A stretch of 36,144 bases of DNA from Candidatus Thioglobus sp. MED-G25 (GCA_002456995.1 NTKC01000016.1:1-36144), one strand, 5' to 3'. Counted from the first letter of the stretch, positions 1-8,047 are shown. Numbers and translations: made by a program. The notes: generated by a model not told the origin, from the letters alone.

Positions 1-353
1 TTCGTGGCGCAATTGAGAACACACCCCATGGGGAGGTTGAAGCTGGTCGGGCATGTGGCATGTCGCCATTAAAGTTAATGTGGCGCATCGTTCTGCCCAG
101 CGCTTTCCGACGCGCCCTGCCGGCATATTCGAATGAAGTGATTTTTATGCTGCACAGTTCCGTGGTGCTCAGCACGATCACGCTGCAGGACATTTTGGGT
201 GTGGGCCGCTGGCTGAACGGGCGCTATTATCTGGCCTACGAAGGCTTCATCACCGCAATGTTGTTCTATATGGTGCTGGTGTTTCTCATCAGTCGCGGCT
301 TTCGGGTCTGGGAGAAATACTGGTTGGGTCACCTGCGTCCTCGAGAAGAATAA
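1..353 (+). CDS. Polar amino-acid ABC transporter permease, HisM-like (5' truncated)
   Basis: This is the C-terminal part of an inner-membrane permease that, by family, forms the channel of a histidine, arginine or general polar amino-acid importer. The reading frame is open from base 3, so the gene begins left of the window. The visible protein starts in the cytoplasmic EAA loop (RGAIENTPHGEVEAGRACGM, then WRIVLPSAFRRALPAYSNE), which contacts the ATPase. Two hydrophobic segments and a short charged tail ending in RPREE follow. The run RALPAYSNEV is characteristic of the HisM/ArtM branch. The ATPase, binding protein and partner permease are presumably further left. The substrate cannot be told from this fragment. 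The gene is convergent with the cupin gene, 53 bp away. Confidence 0.88.
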   Translation, partial: RGAIENTPHGEVEAGRACGMSPLKLMWRIVLPSAFRRALPAYSNEVIFMLHSSVVLSTITLQDILGVGRWLNGRYYLAYEGFITAMLFYMVLVFLISRGFRVWEKYWLGHLRPREE

Positions 354-406
354 TTCAAAATATCGAGCCGGGTTTGACTGACAAATAACGGTATACCGTG
401 ATCTGC

Positions 407-835
407 TTAGCTCCATGTGGTGTCGTAGTCACGGCCGAGCATATCGGTCTGCGAGCCATCACTGTTATAGAAGCGATTGGGTTTTAAGAAGATTCCAAGT
501 ATCAGTGCACCGTCTGGCGCGTAGGCCGAGTGGCGGCTTCCAGAGGGACGCCAGACAAAATCTCCGGCGGTGACTTCACCATCTTCATCTACCAGACGCC
601 CGGAAAGGATATAGCTCTGTTCGATTTCTACGTGTTCGTGGTCGGGCAGGATAGCACCTGGTGCCATCCGCACCAGAGCGGTGAGGATGCCGGTGTCCGG
701 ATCAATCAGCAGCGTTTTGAATTCAACGCCGTCGAATTTAGACGGCTGCCATGCCAAAGCCTCGACATCGACAAAGCGAGACGCGAATTGGCTTAGATCC
801 TGGTGTGCGGCGATGTTTGGAGTCAGTGCGGTCAT
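407..835 (-). CDS. Single-domain cupin protein (ChrR-like)
   Basis: This is a 142-residue single cupin with both metal-binding motifs intact. Motif 1 is G60-x5-H66-x-H68-x3-E72-x6-G79, and motif 2 is G91-x5-P-x-G-x2-H102, so the three-His, one-Glu metal site should be occupied. Such proteins are cytoplasmic dioxygenases, isomerases or sensors, and the sequence resembles the ChrR-type cupin more than any enzyme I can name. The ATG has a strong but close GGAGG, about 3 nt upstream. It begins 9 nt after the end of the amidohydrolase gene, so the two are probably co-transcribed. The reaction is unknown. Confidence 0.85.
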   Translation of the reverse strand: MTALTPNIAAHQDLSQFASRFVDVEALAWQPSKFDGVEFKTLLIDPDTGILTALVRMAPGAILPDHEHVEIEQSYILSGRLVDEDGEVTAGDFVWRPSGSRHSAYAPDGALILGIFLKPNRFYNSDGSQTDMLGRDYDTTWS

Positions 836-844
836 GGGCCTCCT

Positions 845-2557
845 TCAGTTCGAAGTTGAGCGATTGTTTTGGGAAGGTTGAAAGCGATCGAGAATATGTC
901 CCGGGCCGTTGGTGTGCTCGACGTAATCCTTACCGTCAAATACTTCAACTCCATTCACGAAAACGCTGTGTAATCCTATGGGTCGGCGGATGGTCCGTGG
1001 GCCGCCGCCAGGCAGATCATAAACTCTTTCGGCAGGCGTAACCCCCACCTTTTCGGGATCAAACAACATCATATCGGCATGCGCACCGGGCTGAATTCGT
1101 CCTCGGTCGATCAGACCGTAGAGGTCTGCAGGATGACTGGTCAGTCGCTGAATTCCCTGGGCCAACGAGAACTCACCTCGTTCACGAACCCATTTGCCCA
1201 GAAAGTGCAGTCCAAATCCGGCATCACACATAAATACCAGATGGGCACCCGCGTCACTGAGTGACACGACGCCTGATTCGTGCTGCAGTAACTCGGCGAC
1301 ACCGTCGTCGCCAACATTTAGAAACTGGCCGATAAAGGTCGTCTTGAGGTCCTCTTCGAGACTCAAGTCCATGATCAAATCCAGGGGGTCAATACCCTGA
1401 TTGCGGGCAATCGACTCAATGGTCTGATTCGCAAGGTGGGCATTCTTCTCTAAGGCTGGTACCGCAACTGTGACCCGATTCCAGTTGCCCTGGAATATCA
1501 TCCCCGGTCGAGGATTTTGCAGACTGCTGCGGAAACGGTCACGAAAATCGTTATCAGCAAAAATCTTCTTCAATTCATCTGGAGGGCAGGCTTTTATTGC
1601 CCCGAAGGCATCGTGACTGTAAAACGGATAGGCGTTGGCCATCGTGAAATCGAACGACAACGGCTGGCAGGGAATCTGGACGTAAACCTGTTGCCCTCTT
1701 GAATTGGCAGCTTTACAGGCTTCAAAGATCTCAATCGCTCGATCGGGCTCCTGTTCGTTGAACATAGCCATTCCTGTGGACTGGAACACAGCTCTATTGT
1801 GATTGAAGGACAGTTCCTCCAGTTCATCCACAGTCCGTATGCCAGAAGCCAGTTGAACAATGCCGTGGTCATGCTGAGACATCGTACCAACCAGCGTATC
1901 GAACTCAGACCACGGTGTAATGGTTGAGGGCATAGGAACGCCAGCATAGCCGGAATGGTTCAGAGAATAGGAACTCGCGAAACCCACGGCCCCTTGGTCC
2001 ATAGCCTCTCTAACCATCGAACACATGGTCGAAAGTTCTTCTGTTGTCGCCTCATTTCGACTAGAGGCATCTTCGCCCATCACCGCTGTGCGAATCACAG
2101 AATGTCCAGCCAGTACAGCGACGTTGATGTAAGGCGAGATCGAGCGCAGGGCACCCATGTAGCTGCCGAAGCTCTCAAATGCCCAGTTGACGCCGCTACG
2201 AAGAGAATCCAGATCCATACCTTCCACAACGGAGAGGTTTCTCAGAATAAGGTCGCGCACCGCCGGTGGGGAAGGCACGATCCCGAACCCGCAGTTACCG
2301 ATGACCGCACTGGTTACGCCCAGTGATGGTGACGGGGATAGAGTCGCGTCCCAGGTGATCTGAGCATCGTAATGGGTGTGCAGGTCTACAATACCCGGCG
2401 CCAGTGTGAGCCCTGCCGCATCGACTGTCCGTGCTGCTTCACCCACGATCTGTCCAATCGCTGTGAACCGTCCATTGCTCACTGCAACATCAGCAGCAAC
2501 AGGATCGTTACCGAGTCCATCCACGACATTCGCGTTTCGAATCACCAGGTCATGCAT
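845..2557 (-). CDS. D-aminoacylase / N-acyl-D-amino-acid deacylase family amidohydrolase
   Basis: This 570-residue protein of the amidohydrolase superfamily has the layout of D-aminoacylases. It has an N-terminal beta-sandwich strand with VIRNANVVDGLG, the metal motif H60-T-H62-YDAQ, a GNCG motif with C89 at the position of the D-aminoacylase metal-ligand cysteine, and a late SLSDAGAH motif supplying the likely catalytic Asp. The C-terminus returns to the small domain (FDPEKVG, VFVNGVEVFDG). Family members hydrolyse N-acyl-D-amino acids, but the group is broad and includes cyclic-amide hydrolases, so the substrate is not fixed. The ATG has AGGAG about 10 nt upstream. The start overlaps the end of the upstream short reading frame by 8 nt, suggesting translational coupling. 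Confidence 0.88.
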   Translation of the reverse strand: MHDLVIRNANVVDGLGNDPVAADVAVSNGRFTAIGQIVGEAARTVDAAGLTLAPGIVDLHTHYDAQITWDATLSPSPSLGVTSAVIGNCGFGIVPSPPAVRDLILRNLSVVEGMDLDSLRSGVNWAFESFGSYMGALRSISPYINVAVLAGHSVIRTAVMGEDASSRNEATTEELSTMCSMVREAMDQGAVGFASSYSLNHSGYAGVPMPSTITPWSEFDTLVGTMSQHDHGIVQLASGIRTVDELEELSFNHNRAVFQSTGMAMFNEQEPDRAIEIFEACKAANSRGQQVYVQIPCQPLSFDFTMANAYPFYSHDAFGAIKACPPDELKKIFADNDFRDRFRSSLQNPRPGMIFQGNWNRVTVAVPALEKNAHLANQTIESIARNQGIDPLDLIMDLSLEEDLKTTFIGQFLNVGDDGVAELLQHESGVVSLSDAGAHLVFMCDAGFGLHFLGKWVRERGEFSLAQGIQRLTSHPADLYGLIDRGRIQPGAHADMMLFDPEKVGVTPAERVYDLPGGGPRTIRRPIGLHSVFVNGVEVFDGKDYVEHTNGPGHILDRFQPSQNNRSTSN

Positions 2558-2837
2558 GTGCAGGGTTCTCCTTCATGATCATTTTTAAACTGAGTGCCCA
2601 CAACGGTGGGATCATCTGTGCTTCTGCCATTTCAGTCAGTATTCGCAAAAACATGTATTCGCTGCCCTCAAATGATTCAAATCCATACTGCCGGGCCTTG
2701 GTGGTGTTGGCCATAATATCCCAGTCACAATTAAATATGTAATCGCCAAGGGGCCAATTGATGGCTTTTTCAACATCTCGTGTCACCAGACTGTCATCAT
2801 TCATGTCATCGGGTTTTAGTATTTCATCTAAACCAAC
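2550..2837 (-). pseudogene. Probable C-terminal remnant of an SDR-type (NAD-dependent epimerase/dehydratase) enzyme
   Basis: This stop-bounded minus-strand stretch contains an 84-residue frame beginning with an ATG at 2804. The translation WPLGDYIFNCDWDIM followed by TTKARQYGFESFEGSEYMF and a terminal MIPP resembles the extreme C-terminus of extended SDR proteins of the progesterone-5-beta-reductase-like (PRISE) group, where a DxxK-x-GF segment precedes a helix and IPP. The Rossmann domain, which should take up roughly the first 270 residues, is missing: upstream there is a stop at 2838-2840, then the acyl-CoA dehydrogenase promoter region. It overlaps the amidohydrolase start by 8 nt and may still be translated. 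I read it as a truncated gene, but a short functional protein is not excluded. Confidence 0.5.
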
Positions 2838-2941
2838 CTATACTGCATTGATCATGCTGGCACAGTATAGTCCCAGCCGATTTGTGTGCCGATCGGGGTC
2901 TACCGTGTTATCACTTGCTATTGGATGGAGCCGGGATAAAA

Positions 2942-4132
2942 ATGACAGAACCAGTTTGTTTAACCAGCACGCTTGAACTCGATGCATCCCAGATCGAGAT
3001 TCTGAACAGCGTACGGGCGGTCGTTGGTCAGTTTGACGACGACTACTGGTTGCGCCTGGATCGTGATGGTGAATTTCCCCATGCGTTTTACGACGAGATG
3101 GTCAAAGGGGGTTGGCTCGGCATCGCCATGCCTGAACAAGTGGGCGGCGCAGACCTTGGTATTTTTGAAGCAGCGTTGATGATGTATACGGTTGCAAATT
3201 CACCCGGTGGAATGTCGGCAGCATCTGCAATTCACATCAACATATTTGGGCCGCATCCCATTGTGCTTCATGGTACCGAGGAGCAGAAACATGCATGGTT
3301 ACCGGATCTTATTCAAGGTCGGAGCAAATGCTGTTTTGGTGTAACTGAACCAGATTCCGGGTTAGAGACCGGCAATATCCAGACTTTTGCCCGGCCCGAC
3401 GGCGATGGCTACATCATTACTGGTCAGAAAATATGGACATCTACGGCGCAGCATGCCGATAAGATCATGCTGCTGGTACGGACGACGCCGAAAGAACTGT
3501 GTCAGCGTACGACAGAGGGCCTGTCTCTTTTTTTTACAGACCTCGATAAACGTTTCGTGGAGGTCAGGGAAATTCCGAAGATGGGACGCTCAGCGGTGGA
3601 TTCCAACCTGGTGTTTATCGACGAATTACCTGTGCCGAGGAAAGATCTGATCGGAGAAGAAGGCCGGGGTTTTGAGTACATTCTTAATGGCCTTAATCCA
3701 GAGCGTATCCTGGTCGGAGCAGAAGCTTTGGGTATCGGGGTGCAGACATTGAATCGGGCTGTGGACTATGCTCGTAATCGAATCGTTTTTGGTCGACCCA
3801 TTGGGCAGAACCAGGCGATCCAGCATCCATTGGCTGAGAACTGGATGGATCTGCAGTCCGCGTTTCTGGTCTGTATGGAGGCAGCGCGTCTGTATGACGC
3901 GGGAAAGCCTGCAGGTGCGCTTGCAAATGCTGCCAAATATCTGGGTGCGGAAGCAGGGTACCGTGCCGCAACGCAATCGGTTATGACCCATGGCGGTATG
4001 GGCTATGCCAAGGAATATCATGTTGAACGGCTACTCCGAGAGGCTATGATTCCGCGACTGGCACCGGTCAGTGCACAGTTGATCTTGTGCTATATCGCTG
4101 AGCGTGTACTGGACCTGCCCCGGTCATACTGA
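2942..4132 (+). CDS. Acyl-CoA dehydrogenase family protein
   Basis: This 396-residue FAD-dependent acyl-CoA dehydrogenase would introduce an alpha-beta double bond into an acyl-CoA thioester. Family signatures are present: GIAMPEQVGGADLG in the N-terminal helical domain, CCFGVTEPDSGLETGNIQT with GQKIWTSTA in the beta domain (flavin contacts), and NRIVFGRPIG and GGMGYAKEYHVERLLREA in the C-terminal domain. The usual catalytic YEGT motif is replaced by PRLAPVS. A Glu (E254 in LNPERILVG) sits where isovaleryl- and long-chain acyl-CoA dehydrogenases place their base. The frame is open upstream to 2882, but the ATG at 2942, with GGAG 11 nt before it, gives a normal N-terminus. The CoA-transferase gene follows in the same direction. 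The acyl substrate is unknown. Confidence 0.92.
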   Translation: MTEPVCLTSTLELDASQIEILNSVRAVVGQFDDDYWLRLDRDGEFPHAFYDEMVKGGWLGIAMPEQVGGADLGIFEAALMMYTVANSPGGMSAASAIHINIFGPHPIVLHGTEEQKHAWLPDLIQGRSKCCFGVTEPDSGLETGNIQTFARPDGDGYIITGQKIWTSTAQHADKIMLLVRTTPKELCQRTTEGLSLFFTDLDKRFVEVREIPKMGRSAVDSNLVFIDELPVPRKDLIGEEGRGFEYILNGLNPERILVGAEALGIGVQTLNRAVDYARNRIVFGRPIGQNQAIQHPLAENWMDLQSAFLVCMEAARLYDAGKPAGALANAAKYLGAEAGYRAATQSVMTHGGMGYAKEYHVERLLREAMIPRLAPVSAQLILCYIAERVLDLPRSY

Positions 4133-4189
4133 CGGTACCTGAGTACTGTACATAACTCACAACCATTCGGTTCCATGGTGGGTAATTTG

Positions 4190-5362
4190 ATGCTGCCACT
4201 GACAGATCTACGTGTTCTTGATTTGACTACGGTTATTTTTGGACCGTACACGACGCAGATGCTGGGTGATTTTGGTGCTGATGTCATAAAAATAGAACCC
4301 CCCGAGGGTGATCTAACCCGACATCTGGGGCCAGGCCGAAGTCTGGGCATGTCTTCACTTTACCTGGGCTGCAACCGGAATAAGCGCAGTGTGGTTTTGA
4401 ACCTCAAGCGTGAACCGGCAAAGCGTGCATTGTGGCGACTGATCGAGAGCGCAGATGCAATCGTTCATAATGTCAGACCACAGAAAATGGCTGCTTTGGG
4501 GTTTGCGCCAGATCCCGTCATGGCCCGAAATCCAAAGATTGTCTATGGCGGCTTGCACGGTTACTGGGAAGATGGACCTTATGGGGGGCGGCCTGCTTTT
4601 GATGATGTGATACAGGGCGAATCTGGCGTTGCCGGTACTTTCATGGCTCGAGGTGGTGAACCAGAACTGATGCCGACCATCGTTGCGGACAAAACTGCAG
4701 CACTACTTGCCAGTACCGGGTTGATCGCAGCGTTGCTTCAACGGTTTCGCACGGATAAGGGGGTTTATCTGGAAACTTCGATGTTTGAGGGTATGGTGGC
4801 CTATACACTGCTCGAGCATCAGCATGGCACGATCTTCGACCCAAAGGTAACGAATACAGGTTACCCACGGGCCTTGTCACCCTCCCGGCGGCCTCATTCC
4901 ACGTCAGATGGTTATATCTGTATGCTTGCCTATACCGACGACCAGTGGCAACGCTTCTGGTCTCTTGTCGACAAGGCCGAATTGGTGACAGATCCCCGAT
5001 TCGATTCTCTGTCAAGCCGTTCAAACAACATCGACGCTCTTTACAGTTTGGCCGGAGAGGTACTCAGTACTCGTAGTACGCAGGAGTGGCTGGATGTGCT
5101 GGGAGACGCCGACATCCCGGCTGGACCGGTTAACCGACTGGATGACTTGAGAGATGATCCTCATCTTAAAGCCACTGGATTCTTTAGATCCTATGAACAC
5201 CCCAGCGAAGGACGACTGGAGGTGCTCGACACGGCTTTTCGATTGAACCGACAAGCGTTACCGGTTCGACAGCATCATCCAAGACTGGGTGAACACAGCC
5301 GACAAGTTCTGGCTGAGGCGGGGTTTTCTGACTCAGAGATGGACGAGATTCTCGCCCGCTAA
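4190..5362 (+). CDS. CaiB/BaiF family class III CoA-transferase
   Basis: This roughly 390-residue class III CoA-transferase would move CoA from one acyl-CoA to a carboxylic acid, normally as an interlocked homodimer. It opens with the family's LPLTDLRVLDLTTV strand and FGADVIKIEPPEGD loop. An Asp at about residue 167 in IVADKTAALLAS aligns with the catalytic Asp169 of formyl-CoA transferase. NVRPQKMAALGF and GRPAFDDVIQ are also typical. I prefer the ATG at 4190, with GGTGGG 7 nt upstream and a usual N-terminus, over the ATG at 4175. The gene lies 57 nt after the acyl-CoA dehydrogenase, and the pair parallels CaiA-CaiB. It probably activates the acid that the dehydrogenase then oxidises. The substrate is not known. 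Confidence 0.9.
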   Translation: MLPLTDLRVLDLTTVIFGPYTTQMLGDFGADVIKIEPPEGDLTRHLGPGRSLGMSSLYLGCNRNKRSVVLNLKREPAKRALWRLIESADAIVHNVRPQKMAALGFAPDPVMARNPKIVYGGLHGYWEDGPYGGRPAFDDVIQGESGVAGTFMARGGEPELMPTIVADKTAALLASTGLIAALLQRFRTDKGVYLETSMFEGMVAYTLLEHQHGTIFDPKVTNTGYPRALSPSRRPHSTSDGYICMLAYTDDQWQRFWSLVDKAELVTDPRFDSLSSRSNNIDALYSLAGEVLSTRSTQEWLDVLGDADIPAGPVNRLDDLRDDPHLKATGFFRSYEHPSEGRLEVLDTAFRLNRQALPVRQHHPRLGEHSRQVLAEAGFSDSEMDEILAR

Positions 5363-5377
5363 CCTACCGATCTAGCC

Positions 5378-6184
5378 CTAGGAGTTTAACCAGCCGGGTT
5401 CGCGTTTCTCGATGAAGGCATCGATGCCTTCGCCCGCATCTTCAAACATCATGTTGCTGGCCATGATCTCACCCGCATCGCGATAGGCCTGCTCGAGGGA
5501 ATGTTCTAGCTGCCGGTAGAACAAAGACTTTCCCAGCCGAAGCGTTTCCGCCGGTTTTCGTGCGATGTTTTGCGCAAGCGCTATCACGGTTTTGTCCAGG
5601 CTCTCAGGGGCTACAACGCGATTGACCAGCCCATATTCAAGCGCGGTCGGCGCATCGATGAATTCTCCGGTCATCAGCATTTCATAGGCCCGTTTCCTGG
5701 ACAAGTTACGGCTCAGCGCAACACCGGGTGTTGAACAGAACAGCCCAAGATTAACTCCTGAGACGGCGAATTGTGCAGCGCTCGAGGCAACGGCGAGGTC
5801 ACTGTTTGCAACCAACTGGCAGCCGGCGGCGGTCGCAGTACCATGAACCCGGGTGATGACCGTTTGCGGCATTCGGACCATAGTCATCATCATGTGGCTG
5901 CAGCGTCTGAAAAGGTCCTGGTAGTAGTCCTTGTTCGGTGTCGCGCGCATTTCTTTAAGGTCATGACCGCTACAGAACGCGTCCCCTGTACTTGCAATAA
6001 TAACTACCTTGATGTCATGCCTTTCGCTTAGCTGATCGAGTAATAACTGCATGTCGGCCAACACCTGTTCTGACAGGGCGTTATACTGGTTTGGACGATT
6101 GAGCGTAACTGTAGTGATGCCATCACCATTCTCAGTCAACAATACGACATCAGTCTGTTTAGAAATATCAGGTGATTGTTTCAT
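5378..6184 (-). CDS. Enoyl-CoA hydratase/isomerase family protein, ECHDC3-like
   Basis: This crotonase-fold protein has about 268 residues. The CoA-binding and oxyanion-hole segments are clear (FCSGHDLKEM and GTATAAGCQL). The run GVNLGLFCSTPGVALSR and GCQLVANSDLAVAS match the ECHDC3 branch rather than classical hydratases. Both general acid/base Glu residues of crotonase are absent: the first is Gln in GCQL, the second is Gly in SGVNLG. Hydration by the standard mechanism is therefore doubtful. The frame extends to a TTG at 6211, but I chose the ATG at 6184. It is convergent with the CoA-transferase, 15 nt away, and divergent from the thioesterase. It may act on an acyl-CoA made by these neighbours. 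Confidence 0.88.
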   Translation of the reverse strand: MKQSPDISKQTDVVLLTENGDGITTVTLNRPNQYNALSEQVLADMQLLLDQLSERHDIKVVIIASTGDAFCSGHDLKEMRATPNKDYYQDLFRRCSHMMMTMVRMPQTVITRVHGTATAAGCQLVANSDLAVASSAAQFAVSGVNLGLFCSTPGVALSRNLSRKRAYEMLMTGEFIDAPTALEYGLVNRVVAPESLDKTVIALAQNIARKPAETLRLGKSLFYRQLEHSLEQAYRDAGEIMASNMMFEDAGEGIDAFIEKREPGWLNS

Positions 6185-6248
6185 CTGGCTTACGCGCTTT
6201 TGTTGCGGCAATGTACGTTACTCTCAAAAAGGTTTGAAGTAAACCGAA

Positions 6249-6668
6249 ATGACCGATATCACCGTTCAAGAAATAGAATTGCTGACGCTGGAATCGCTAC
6301 CATTCGCTGTTGATTATGGCTTCAGAGTCGATTCATTGGGATCGGGCACTTCGACCGTACGCGCTCCCTATCAAGAATCATTCCTTAGACCTGGCGGAAC
6401 GATTTCTGGACCAGTGATTATGGGTCTGGCTGATTATGCATTGTTCGTCGCTATTCTGACTAAGATTGGTCTTGTCGAACTCGCGGTCACTACTAACTTT
6501 AATATTAATTTTCTACAACGCCCTGAACCGGGTGATCTCCTCGCGGTAGCCAGTGTGATCAAGATCGGAAAACGGCTTGCGGTCGGGGAAATTGAGGTCT
6601 ACTTGGATGGGGAAGAGAATATGATTGCTCATGCTACTTCAACTTATTCGATACCTCCGAAAACATAA
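6249..6668 (+). CDS. PaaI-like hotdog-fold thioesterase
   Basis: This 139-residue hotdog protein of the PaaI thioesterase type hydrolyses acyl-CoA thioesters in the cytoplasm, usually as a tetramer. The long hotdog helix is preceded by FLRPGGTISGPVIMGLADYALF, where an Asp or Asn of the family normally polarises the thioester; here D62 in GLADYALF is the likely residue. The C-terminal strands TTNFNINFLQRPEPGDLLA and VGEIEVYLDGE are standard. The gene is transcribed away from the ECHDC3-like gene across 64 bp, so the two may share a regulatory region. It could release CoA from stalled intermediates. I see no strong ribosome binding site. Confidence 0.87.
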   Translation: MTDITVQEIELLTLESLPFAVDYGFRVDSLGSGTSTVRAPYQESFLRPGGTISGPVIMGLADYALFVAILTKIGLVELAVTTNFNINFLQRPEPGDLLAVASVIKIGKRLAVGEIEVYLDGEENMIAHATSTYSIPPKT

Positions 6669-6736
6669 ACTGATAACTTCTGCATGGCAACAATTCAATT
6701 GGAACACTATCATTTTTTGACCGCACACCTTAAGTG

Positions 6737-7192
6737 TCACTGAGGTAGCGGTAACTCTGTCGTGTCTTTGATCTGTTCCATTACAAATCCGGCCGTAACA
6801 TTCGATAACGGTAGACGATCGATGAGTCGTATATAGAAGTCGTTATAGGATGTAATGTCGGGAACCATAACTTTCATCATATAGTCCACGTCCCCTGCCA
6901 GTCGGTAGAACCCCAGGACTTCCGGCATCGCGTCCACGGTAGCCACAAACTGAGTGAACCACTCTTGGGTGTGTTCATTGGTTTTAATTGAAACAAAAAC
7001 CATAATGCCACCGCCAATCTTTTCGTAATCCAGTAGCGCAACCTTTTTTTTAATAATTCCTTCATCCTCTAAGCGGCGTATTCGTTTCCAGCAGGGTGTG
7101 GATGACAGGTTCACCTGACCGGCAATCTCATTGATGGAGAGACTGGCGTCGTGCTGAAGCAGGGAGAGAATTTTTCGATCGATGTTGTCCAT
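6737..7192 (-). CDS. Lrp/AsnC family transcriptional regulator
   Basis: This 151-residue leucine-responsive regulator has an N-terminal winged helix-turn-helix (ILSLLQHDASLSINEIA, then LSSTPCWKRIRRLEDEGII, about residues 8-50) and a C-terminal RAM ligand-binding domain (about 65-145, with EVLGFYRLAGDVDYMMKV). Proteins of this family are DNA-binding oligomers that respond to amino acids. The TPCWKRIRRLE helix is the typical recognition helix. The gene is divergent from the rhodanese gene, and the AT-rich gap contains a repeated element that could be its own operator. The regulated amino acid is not visible. Orthology to global Lrp rather than to a local paralogue cannot be judged. Confidence 0.93.
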   Translation of the reverse strand: MDNIDRKILSLLQHDASLSINEIAGQVNLSSTPCWKRIRRLEDEGIIKKKVALLDYEKIGGGIMVFVSIKTNEHTQEWFTQFVATVDAMPEVLGFYRLAGDVDYMMKVMVPDITSYNDFYIRLIDRLPLSNVTAGFVMEQIKDTTELPLPQ

Positions 7193-7228
7193 AGAAATAT
7201 ATTCTATTCCAATCCTTTTTAAAAGATT

Positions 7229-7270
7229 ATTTAGTATTAAGTTTTACAGTCTAGCATATATTTAGTATTA
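7229..7270. promoter_or_regulatory. Direct repeat in lrp-rhodanese intergenic region, candidate Lrp operator
   Basis: The 11-mer ATTTAGTATTA occurs exactly at 7229-7239 and again at 7260-7270, starts 31 bp apart. That is about three helical turns, so both copies face the same side of the DNA. The flanks are strongly AT-rich. Lrp family proteins bind spaced AT-rich sites and often autoregulate, so this is a plausible operator for the divergent pair. That function is inference; the repeat itself is seen directly. Confidence 0.45.
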
Positions 7271-7362
7271 TTTTTCTGTTTGATCTTGTGCTCACGGAGT
7301 CAAGTACTTAGTCTTCCTGCCTCTAAGTATGCCCTGTTTTCCACTATTTACAGGTCGGATTG

Positions 7363-7827
7363 ATGGTAAAAAGCAACTCCCAAGTATGCGTAGCACCCCG
7401 GGTAACCGCAGAGCCGATTTCTATCGGTGCGAGACAGGCCTGGTCCCTGATGCAGGCTGAAACATCAGCCAAACTGATCGATACCCGGTCAACCATGGAG
7501 TTCGTCATGATTGGCCACCCGCAAGGGGCTGTTCATATACCTTGGCAGGATGATCCTGATTGGGCGTGCAATCCCAGGTTTACGGAAGACATCAAATCTT
7601 TGATTGCAGATGACGAAGACAAAACAGACGGTGAGCACTCGCCGCCGATCCTCTTGATCTGTCGCTGTGGGGAACGCTCTCTTGAGGCCGGCAAGCGTTT
7701 GATGGCAGATGGGCTTGAGAACGTTTACAACGTTGAGTTCGGGTTTGAAGGGCCACTTGATGATAAGCGGCGAAGAAGCTCTGTTTCCGGCTGGCGGTTC
7801 GATGGTCTTCCCTGGCAACAGTTCTGA
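7363..7827 (+). CDS. Single-domain rhodanese-like sulfurtransferase
   Basis: This 154-residue single rhodanese domain would carry sulfane sulfur on a cysteine. The active-site loop CRCGERS begins with C100 in the six-residue CxxGxR arrangement, followed by the helix SLEAGKRLMADG. The CH2A-like motif IDTRSTMEFVMIGHPQGAVH and IPW are also typical. The C-terminus GWRFDGLPWQ is a common end in this group. An in-frame TTG lies immediately upstream, but the ATG at 7363 follows AGGTCGG and is preferred. No signal peptide is visible, so it is cytoplasmic. It is divergent from the Lrp-type regulator, which may control it. The sulfur acceptor is unknown. Confidence 0.88.
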   Translation: MVKSNSQVCVAPRVTAEPISIGARQAWSLMQAETSAKLIDTRSTMEFVMIGHPQGAVHIPWQDDPDWACNPRFTEDIKSLIADDEDKTDGEHSPPILLICRCGERSLEAGKRLMADGLENVYNVEFGFEGPLDDKRRRSSVSGWRFDGLPWQQF

Positions 7828-8047
7828 TGGGCACTACGTTCGGTTTAACTTGCGGGTGGGAGCACTTTTTTTCTATGCGTTATCCCAGATGCTCGATACA
7901 AAGGTCAAGTTTCAGCGCCTCCCCGTAGTCTCCTTCAAACAGATGTACTGGACGGGTACCCAGTGAAAGATGTTGTAGCCATTGTTCGGGCTCCGGTCAG
8001 CGGATAGCCACAATTTCAGTATCGATGGCGTGCTTGTAGGTGTGCCG

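Noticed and set aside
388-399. Perfect 12-bp palindrome ACGGTATACCGT between the permease and cupin genes
   Set aside because: It has no loop or U-tract for a terminator and lies between convergent gene ends, where an operator is not expected; a chance palindrome is possible.
3626-4021. Minus-strand frames opposite the acyl-CoA dehydrogenase
   Set aside because: They are antisense shadows of a strongly conserved enzyme gene.
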